From assembly GCA_937899935.1 (NCBI GenBank), contig CALCOW010000268.1:1-12199 (forward strand): a DNA stretch of 12,199 nt, in the 5' to 3' direction. Positions 7,400-12,199 of the stretch are shown here, in pieces. Source of the DNA: an uncultured Phycisphaerae bacterium. GTDB taxonomy: Bacteria > Planctomycetota > Phycisphaerae > Phycisphaerales > SM1A02. A program made the position numbers and the translations under genes. Within the stretch, counting starts at the first letter, position 1. Every line of letters starts with the position of its first letter. The notes beneath the pieces are model-generated. The model made no database searches. It was not told the origin of the DNA and worked only from the letters and a program-made list of their open reading frames with translations.

Positions 7400-8668
7400 A
7401 TGATTATTTCATCACTGATTGTTGCAGCGACACTTTCAGTTGCGGCACCACAGCCTAACATCGTTGAACTGGCGGTCAGTAGTGATGATCTCAACACGCT
7501 GGTCACCGCTGTCAAGGCAGCTGGCCTCGCAGAGACACTGTCTAGTGAAGGCCCCTTAACCGTATTCGCGCCGGCGGATTCTGCTTTTTCACAAGTCAAG
7601 CCAGAGACATTGCAATCACTGCTTTCCGAACCAGGTACGCCGACTTTGAAGCGAATATTGGCTCACCATGTGGTTGCTGGTGAACTGCAGGCAAGCGATA
7701 TCGTCAATCGTGATTCGGTGACAACTCTGGCAGGTACTGAACTTCCAGTTTCATATGTTCAAGGTCGCGTGCTTATTGGTGATGCTGCAGTTACTCTGGC
7801 AGATCTAGATGCTAGCAATGGGGTCGTGCATGTTATTGATCGAGTGTTGATGCCACCTCCAGCTGCGAAGCCGCTCTACCAATTATTGGTATTGACGATT
7901 GAGCGTGGTGTTCCACTCTACAACGATGGGAATCGCGGAGCGTGCGCCGACGTTTACCGGACAGCATTGGATGCCATAGTTTTATCTGGTGGTTTCGGAC
8001 TAAGTGAATCGGATAGAAGTCGCTTACGAACGGAAATAGATGAAGCGGCATCGAAGGACACTGATGCATTAAGAGCTTGGGCGTATCGAGATATTATTGA
8101 TCGGCTTGCGAGCACCTCGGCCGCCTCTGCACCACAGTCGAATTCAAATATATCTAATACAAGTGAGAATGCCATACTTCGTTTTGATGACAAAAATGAA
8201 TCTCGTAATTGGCAGATTGTCCTCGATGGAGTAATGGGTGGTCTGTCAACGGGTCAAGTGAATGTGAATGATGGCTCGATGACGTTCAGCGGTGAAACTT
8301 CACTGCGTAACAATGGAGGCTTTTCTTCAATCCGCAGAGACTTGGAGGAAGGCTCGCTACGTGGCGCTGACGCACTAAAAATGCGCGTTCGTGGGGATGG
8401 TCGTACCTGGATTGTCGGCACTCGTAAATCACGTTTGCTTGGTGCGGATAGTTACTGGACACGCTTTCCAACCGAGAAAGACAAGTGGATATCAGTCGTT
8501 GTGCCCGTCAATGAAATGGAACGACACTTCTTCGGAGAGCGGGCATCAGGCTCAATCTCACCTGACGAGGTTCGTGGGATTGAATTCTATATGTACGATA
8601 AGAATGCTGGTCCATTTAGACTTGAAGTCGATCAAATCGATGCAGTCAAAATCAACTCAGTGTCATAA
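7400..8668 (+). CDS. Exported fasciclin–CIA30 fusion protein
   Basis: A 422-residue protein with a short hydrophobic N-terminus (about 1–16, ending SVAAP), a plausible but weakly charged signal peptide. Residues about 20–150 are a fasciclin (FAS1) domain, marked by the H1-like segment GPLTVFAPADSAF and the conserved HHVVAGELQ and NGVVHVIDRVLMP. FAS1 domains commonly mediate adhesion. Residues about 155–240 form a helical region (IERGVPLYNDGNRGACADVY) that I cannot assign. Residues about 255–420 match CIA30/NDUFAF1: LDGVMGGLSTGQ, then FSGETSLRNNGGFSSIR, and a C-terminal FYMYDKNAGPFRLEVDQI beta strand. CIA30 is known from mitochondrial complex I assembly, but bacterial homologues are carbohydrate-binding-like beta-sandwiches of unclear role. 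GGGAG at 7386–7390 precedes the ATG by 9 bases. The gene ends 11 bases before the convergent dus stop, with no terminator between. Surface adhesion or envelope assembly is an inference. Confidence 0.88.
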   Translation: MIISSLIVAATLSVAAPQPNIVELAVSSDDLNTLVTAVKAAGLAETLSSEGPLTVFAPADSAFSQVKPETLQSLLSEPGTPTLKRILAHHVVAGELQASDIVNRDSVTTLAGTELPVSYVQGRVLIGDAAVTLADLDASNGVVHVIDRVLMPPPAAKPLYQLLVLTIERGVPLYNDGNRGACADVYRTALDAIVLSGGFGLSESDRSRLRTEIDEAASKDTDALRAWAYRDIIDRLASTSAASAPQSNSNISNTSENAILRFDDKNESRNWQIVLDGVMGGLSTGQVNVNDGSMTFSGETSLRNNGGFSSIRRDLEEGSLRGADALKMRVRGDGRTWIVGTRKSRLLGADSYWTRFPTEKDKWISVVVPVNEMERHFFGERASGSISPDEVRGIEFYMYDKNAGPFRLEVDQIDAVKINSVS

Positions 8669-8679
8669 AGCGAACTTCA

Positions 8680-9741
8680 TTAAGCGATCGCTTCAACCAC
8701 TGGGGAAGGATCATGTTCCAACCGTGATCGCCATTCAGCCAGCGCGGCCTTAATAGTCTGACTATTGGTGGCGAGACGGATTTGCTCCTTAAGTCCTTTG
8801 ATGTGCTTCATGGTCTTGCCATACCAGCTAATGCGTTTGTTCAGGCAATGGACTGCGGTGAACTCGCCAGCATGTTCCAGGAGTAGATCAAGGTGGTGAC
8901 GGATAATGTCAATCTTCTCTGCAGCGCTTGGTTCTGGGCTTTGGTGGCCCGTCTGCATCAGTTCCCAGGTACGGTTAAAAATCCATGGGGCGCGTAAGGC
9001 CCCTCGGCCAATCATGACTCCCTGACATCCTGTTGCTGACATCATATGAATCGCATCTTCGGGTGTGCGTATGTCACCATTCCCAATCACCGGAATCTGG
9101 CGAACCGCATGCACGACGTTGCTGATCGCTGTCAGGTCGACTTTACCTCCGAAACGCTGTTGGGTCGTACGGCCATGAACGGTGATGGCTTGTACTCCAA
9201 CCGACTCTAGTTGTGCCGCAAGTGTTGGTGCCACGATGTTATCTGGGGTCCAGCCTAAGCGAATCTTTGCTGTCACTGGAACATTGGTGTAATGAATGGC
9301 TTGGACGACCGAAGCAGTCAACTTAACGGTCTGATCAACGTCGCAAAGCAGTAGCGAGCCACCATTGGTCTTACAAATCTTGTCGACGGGGCATCCCATG
9401 TTGATATCAACCGTTGTGGCTCCGTGATCGACTGCCCAGCGAGCAGCATCTGGCAACGGGTCTTCGTGGTTGCCGTAAAGTTGTATAGAGAGCGGGCGGT
9501 CAGCATCACACGTGGCAGCTAATCGGGCGACGCGATTGCCTCCATTGAGCACGCTATGTGAATTCAGTAAATCAGTGCTGGCGAGGCCTACGCCACCCAG
9601 TTCCCGGCAGACAAGCCGAGTTGCTAGATCGCAATAACCCGCCATGGGGGCCAGAAGCAGGGGGGTTGGTAAGTGCTGGTTTCCGATCGTGAGCATGCCC
9701 AGAGTGTACTGGTCCTGGCGTCCGCCAAACTGGCAGACCAT
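8680..9741 (-). CDS. dus: tRNA-dihydrouridine synthase (DusB-like)
   Basis: FMN- and NADPH-dependent enzyme that reduces uridines in the D-loop of tRNA. The TIM-barrel shows the expected signature: PLLLAPMAGYCD (27–38) at the flavin site, DINMGCPV with catalytic Cys117, VTAKIRLGW with Lys159, HGRTTQQRF with His189 and Arg191, and GNGDI (phosphate/FMN binding). The helical C-terminal domain contains HCLNKRISWYGK, as in Dus proteins. The 353-residue form begins at 9741, where AAGGGGGG immediately precedes the ATG; an internal ATG at 9694–9696 would give a 338-residue protein that begins at MLTIGNQHL, the usual point for the family. The shorter start is biologically plausible, so the N-terminus is uncertain. 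It is transcribed away from dnaK and converges on the fasciclin gene. The DusA/B/C subtype is an inference; overall character is closest to DusB. No fis gene is next to it, unlike enterobacterial dusB. Confidence 0.93.
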   Translation of the reverse strand: MVCQFGGRQDQYTLGMLTIGNQHLPTPLLLAPMAGYCDLATRLVCRELGGVGLASTDLLNSHSVLNGGNRVARLAATCDADRPLSIQLYGNHEDPLPDAARWAVDHGATTVDINMGCPVDKICKTNGGSLLLCDVDQTVKLTASVVQAIHYTNVPVTAKIRLGWTPDNIVAPTLAAQLESVGVQAITVHGRTTQQRFGGKVDLTAISNVVHAVRQIPVIGNGDIRTPEDAIHMMSATGCQGVMIGRGALRAPWIFNRTWELMQTGHQSPEPSAAEKIDIIRHHLDLLLEHAGEFTAVHCLNKRISWYGKTMKHIKGLKEQIRLATNSQTIKAALAEWRSRLEHDPSPVVEAIA

Positions 9742-9768
9742 ACCCCCCTTATTGCCGCTGATCCAAGG

Positions 9769-9802
9769 CTACCCCCGCTTAGAGGGCTGTTATAGGGGGT
9801 AG
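9769..9802. repeat. Perfect 8-bp inverted repeat between dus and dnaK
   Basis: CTACCCCC (9769–9776) is matched by GGGGGTAG (9795–9802) with 18 bases between. A related TACCCCCC lies at 9741–9748, at the dus start codon, 29 bases upstream of the left arm in the same orientation. The element sits between two divergent genes, so it could be an operator, or a hairpin in the leader of either transcript. It does not match the CIRCE heat-shock operator consensus. Confidence 0.6.
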
Positions 9803-9901
9803 AAAGTGGCATCCGTGTTGCATTGAGAGAGGTACAGTCATTTTGCGCTTGCAGTTGGTTGCAATCGCATTCGGAAGTCAGAGGCCTAGAGCCCTACGAC
9901 C

Positions 9902-9909
9902 GGAGAGGA
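9902..9909 (+). promoter_or_regulatory. Shine-Dalgarno site deciding the dnaK start
   Basis: GGAGAGGA ends 8 bases before ATG 9918. The open frame extends back to 9843, but that extension (QLVAIAFGSQRPRALRP) is unlike DnaK, while the ATG at 9918 gives MSKIIGIDLGTTNS, the usual N-terminus. Confidence 0.8.
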
Positions 9910-9917
9910 AAAATACT

Positions 9918-11825
9918 ATGTCAAAAATCATCGGAATCGATTTAGGAACCACAAACTCCGTGGTTGCAGTAATGGAAGGCGAGCAGCCTAAGGTGCTCAT
10001 TAATGCGTCAGGAAATCGCACGACCCCGTCGGTCGTGGCGTTTACGGATAAAGGTGAGCGGCTTGTGGGCCAAGCGGCCAAACACCAGCAGGTCACCAAT
10101 CCTGAAAATACGGTCTTCTCTATCAAGCGTTTCATGGGACGCCGCCACAATGAGGTGGAGTCCGAGGAGAAGTTGGTGCCCTACGGCATCGAAGGTGGAA
10201 GCGACGATCTGGTAACAGTTGACGCTCGAGGTAAGTCATTTACCCCACCAGAAATCTCAGCAATGATTCTGCAAGAGTTGAAGCGAACTGCTGAAGATTA
10301 CCTTGGCGAGTCTATCAGCCGTGCCGTGATTACTGTTCCGGCTTACTTCAATGATGCTCAACGAAAAGCAACAAAAGATGCTGGTGAAATCGCTGGCTTA
10401 ACCGTTGAAAGAATCATTAACGAGCCAACAGCAGCTGCTTTGGCTTATGGTCTTGAAAAGAACACGAATAAGAAGATCGCAGTCTTCGACTTGGGTGGTG
10501 GTACATTTGATATTTCACTACTTGACGTTGGTGACGGTGTCTTCGAGGTGCTTGCAACCAGTGGTGACGGACACCTTGGTGGTGATGACTTTGATCAGCG
10601 ATTGATTGATTATGTTGCTGACGAATTCAAGAAAATGGAAGGCATTGATATTCGTAATGATGCCATGGCACTTCAGCGTCTGAAAGAAGCCGCTGAGAAG
10701 GCCAAGTGTGAGTTATCCCAGCAAATGGAGACAGATGTAAATCTGCCATTTATCACAGCTGATCAAAATGGACCAAAGCATCTTCAAGTTAAGATTACAC
10801 GAGCCACTTTCGAGAGTATCTGTAACGATCTCTTTGATCGGTTGCGTGGGCCATGTGAAACATCTCTCAAGGATGCCAATCTGAAACCATCTGATATTGG
10901 TGATGTCGTTATGGTTGGTGGCTCGACTCGTATTCCAAGAGTCCAAGAACTCGCGAAGGAAATCTTTGGTAGAGCCGAACTCGATAAGTCAATCAACCCA
11001 GACGAAGTTGTAGCCATTGGCGCCGCCATTCAAGCAGGTGTTCTGCAAGGTGATGTCAAAGATGTACTGCTTCTTGACGTAACACCGTTGAGTCTTGGTG
11101 TTGAAACACTTGGCGGTGTTATGACCAAGCTTATTGACAAGAACACGACTATTCCTACCTCTAAAAAAGAGGTCTTCTCAACCGCTGCTGATAGTCAGAC
11201 ATCTGTAACGATTCATGTGCTTCAGGGTGAGCGAGAATTTGCAAAGGACAATCGTACTTTAGGTCGCTTTGATCTCAGTGGGATCACTGCTGCACCTCGA
11301 GGGATGCCACAGATCGAAGTTGAGTTTGCAATCGATGCAAACGGTATTCTGAATGTTTCAGCAACTGACAAGGCCACTGGTCAGAGTCAGAAGATCGAAA
11401 TTACTGGTTCATCAGGCCTCTCAACAGAGGAAGTTGATCGCATGAAGCAAGAAGCCGAGTCACACGCTCAAGAAGACCGCGAACGACGCGAGCTTGTTGA
11501 TCTTAAAAATGCTGCCGAACAGGTGCTTCATACAACTAAGAAGCAACTCGAAGAGCATGGTGACAAAGTTTCTGCAGAAGTACGTGGAAGCATCGAGTCG
11601 GCCTTGAGCAATCTTGAAGACAAGGTCAAGGGCGAGGACAAGCCAGCTATTGAAGCGGCTCTCAAGCAGCTGAATGAGGCTGCCGTTCAACTGGGCAAGG
11701 CTGTCTACGAGGCGACATCGGCCAATCAAGGTCAGCCCGTAGATGATGCAGCTGCTGAACAAGCACCCGCAGATGCGGATGATGTCATTGATGCTGACTA
11801 TGAGGTCAAGGAAGACAACAGCTAA
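9918..11825 (+). CDS. dnaK: Molecular chaperone DnaK (Hsp70)
   Basis: ATP-driven chaperone that binds hydrophobic peptide segments with DnaJ and GrpE. The 635-residue length is typical. The nucleotide-binding domain shows the phosphate-1 loop GIDLGTTNS (6–14), NEPTAAALAYG beginning at Asn168, DLGGGTFD (191–198), and VGGSTRIP (333–340). The interdomain linker is DVLLLDV (382–388), followed by the substrate-binding beta domain (VTPLSLGVETLGG onward, to about 500), the helical lid, and an acidic C-terminus ending in DVIDADYEVKEDNS, close to the EEVKD-like tail of bacterial DnaK. The segment after KRFMGRR is of the Gram-negative type. No frame problem or missing key residue is visible. It is monocistronic here: dus diverges upstream, a terminator lies downstream, and neither grpE, dnaJ nor hrcA is adjacent. 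No CIRCE element is visible upstream, so heat-shock control, if any, uses another route (for example an alternative sigma factor). Confidence 0.99.
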   Translation: MSKIIGIDLGTTNSVVAVMEGEQPKVLINASGNRTTPSVVAFTDKGERLVGQAAKHQQVTNPENTVFSIKRFMGRRHNEVESEEKLVPYGIEGGSDDLVTVDARGKSFTPPEISAMILQELKRTAEDYLGESISRAVITVPAYFNDAQRKATKDAGEIAGLTVERIINEPTAAALAYGLEKNTNKKIAVFDLGGGTFDISLLDVGDGVFEVLATSGDGHLGGDDFDQRLIDYVADEFKKMEGIDIRNDAMALQRLKEAAEKAKCELSQQMETDVNLPFITADQNGPKHLQVKITRATFESICNDLFDRLRGPCETSLKDANLKPSDIGDVVMVGGSTRIPRVQELAKEIFGRAELDKSINPDEVVAIGAAIQAGVLQGDVKDVLLLDVTPLSLGVETLGGVMTKLIDKNTTIPTSKKEVFSTAADSQTSVTIHVLQGEREFAKDNRTLGRFDLSGITAAPRGMPQIEVEFAIDANGILNVSATDKATGQSQKIEITGSSGLSTEEVDRMKQEAESHAQEDRERRELVDLKNAAEQVLHTTKKQLEEHGDKVSAEVRGSIESALSNLEDKVKGEDKPAIEAALKQLNEAAVQLGKAVYEATSANQGQPVDDAAAEQAPADADDVIDADYEVKEDNS

Positions 11826-11840
11826 ATTAACAACTCTACT

Positions 11841-11878
11841 GCTGAAATTTATAATTACCCATCTCTTCGAATTTCAGC
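11841..11878 (+). repeat. 9-bp inverted repeat just before the dnaK terminator
   Basis: GCTGAAATT (11841–11849) is perfectly complementary to AATTTCAGC (11870–11878), with a 20-base loop. It begins 15 bases after the dnaK stop and ends 1 base before the terminator stem, so the transcript would carry two hairpins in series. The AT-rich stem is not itself followed by a T run. Confidence 0.6.
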
Positions 11879-11879
11879 G

Positions 11880-11905
11880 AGCCCCGCTTCGGCGGGGCTT
11901 TTTTT
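11880..11905 (+). terminator. Intrinsic terminator of dnaK
   Basis: Stem GCCCCGC (11881–11887) with GCGGGGC (11892–11898), closed by a TTCG tetraloop (11888–11891), with A11880–T11899 extending the stem, and a run of seven Ts (11899–11905). This is a textbook rho-independent terminator, 54 bases after the dnaK stop. Confidence 0.96.
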
Positions 11906-11959
11906 GCTGATGGCCTCGGATATGTTGCCGGATCGGGAGCGATCTTGCTAAGAAAAAAC

Positions 11960-11972
11960 AGCAGGGCCTGCT
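11960..11972. repeat. Short palindrome in the pepC-like promoter region
   Basis: AGCAGG-G-CCTGCT has 6-bp arms around one base and overlaps TACGAT (11972–11977), a possible -10 box, 31 bases before the ATG. A second small repeat, GATCG-GGAG-CGATC, lies at 11931–11944. Either could be an operator or chance; no -35 box at ideal distance is seen (TTGCTA at 11945–11950 is 21 bases away from TACGAT). Confidence 0.35.
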
Positions 11973-12008
11973 ACGATATATCAACAGTCTTGCTGCAAGG
12001 AGTACGTG

Positions 12009-12199
12009 ATGACGACATTGACTGGATCAGGCAAAGTAGACACCAACGCTGGGGATGTATCAGAAAGACAGGTTGAGGCTCTCAGAGATAACTTTGAGAG
12101 TAAGCCTCGCAATCGTGTCTCTCAGAATGCTGTGACAAAGACTCCGATCGAAGATATCGCTCTTGATCGTTCGGTCGTTACTAGCACAGATTTCTCTTT
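12009..12199 (+). CDS. C1-family cysteine aminopeptidase, PepC/bleomycin hydrolase-like (3' end missing)
   Basis: Only the first 63 codons are in the window, open to the edge. They contain VEALRDNFESKPRNRVSQNA, followed by VTKTPIEDIALDRSVV and a Thr-Asp motif. This matches the N-terminal signature of PepC/bleomycin hydrolase proteins, where a lead helix, FxxxPxNRxxxNAVTK and the segment before the catalytic domain are conserved. The family are homohexameric cytoplasmic cysteine aminopeptidases of papain fold. The catalytic Cys, His and Asn are beyond the edge, so activity cannot be checked. The start is supported by AAGGAG at 11997–12002, 6 bases before the ATG at 12009; GTG at 12006 is a less likely alternative. 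No signal peptide is visible in the first 30 residues. It is separated from dnaK by a strong terminator and so is a separate transcript. Confidence 0.8.
   Translation, partial: MTTLTGSGKVDTNAGDVSERQVEALRDNFESKPRNRVSQNAVTKTPIEDIALDRSVVTSTDFS

Noticed and set aside
8682..8693. 12-bp palindrome AAGCGATCGCTT, containing GCGATCGC, the cyanobacterial HIP1 octamer
   Set aside because: I noticed only this one copy and it lies inside the dus coding end, so it gives no evidence of a repeat family or of cyanobacterial origin.
9843..9917. N-terminal extension of dnaK
   Set aside because: The extension is unlike any DnaK N-terminus, and a strong ribosome site precedes the ATG at 9918.

Overview
This 12.2 kb window is chromosomal and gene-dense, from a Gram-negative-type bacterium of moderate GC content (about half, judged by eye). 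The Gram-negative-type DnaK, a probable lipoprotein with a lipobox, a fasciclin–CIA30 secreted protein and the style of the HD-GYP and secretion-ATPase genes would fit a Planctomycetota member, possibly Phycisphaerae-like. That placement is an inference from general resemblance and was not tested. I see no rRNA, tRNA, CRISPR array, transposase or integrase, and nothing suggesting recent transfer.

Region 1 (1–6581, + strand) is a tight six-gene array that looks like one operon. It encodes a PAS-containing histidine kinase (5' end outside the window), a stand-alone receiver-domain response regulator, a GAF/HD-GYP protein (probable cyclic-di-GMP phosphodiesterase), a STAS-domain protein, a PilB/GspE-type assembly ATPase and a PilC/GspF-type inner-membrane platform protein. 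Gaps are 10, -4, -4, 14 and 16 bases, and two junctions are ATGA overlaps. The likely logic is that phospho-relay and cyclic-di-GMP signalling are co-expressed with the motor and platform of a type IV pilus or type II secretion machine. The ATPase carries an MshEN-like N-terminal pair of repeats, the module that binds cyclic-di-GMP in related ATPases, although key positions look degenerate.

Region 2 (6582–8668, + strand) holds two envelope proteins: a small thioredoxin-fold-like lipoprotein without a CXXC motif, and an exported protein that joins a fasciclin domain, an unassigned helical middle segment and a CIA30 (NDUFAF1-like) domain.

Region 3 (8680–11905) contains a tRNA-dihydrouridine synthase on the - strand, convergent with the fasciclin gene and divergent from dnaK. 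dnaK stands alone, without grpE, dnaJ or hrcA beside it, and ends in a strong intrinsic terminator with a TTCG loop. The dus–dnaK intergenic region has a perfect 8-bp inverted repeat of C/G-rich arms.

Region 4 (11906–12199) has a short regulatory stretch and the first 63 codons of a C1-family cysteine aminopeptidase (PepC/bleomycin hydrolase-like), cut by the window edge.

No intergenic stretch exceeds 300 bases. The main ones are 6582–6765, 9742–9917 and 11826–12008.
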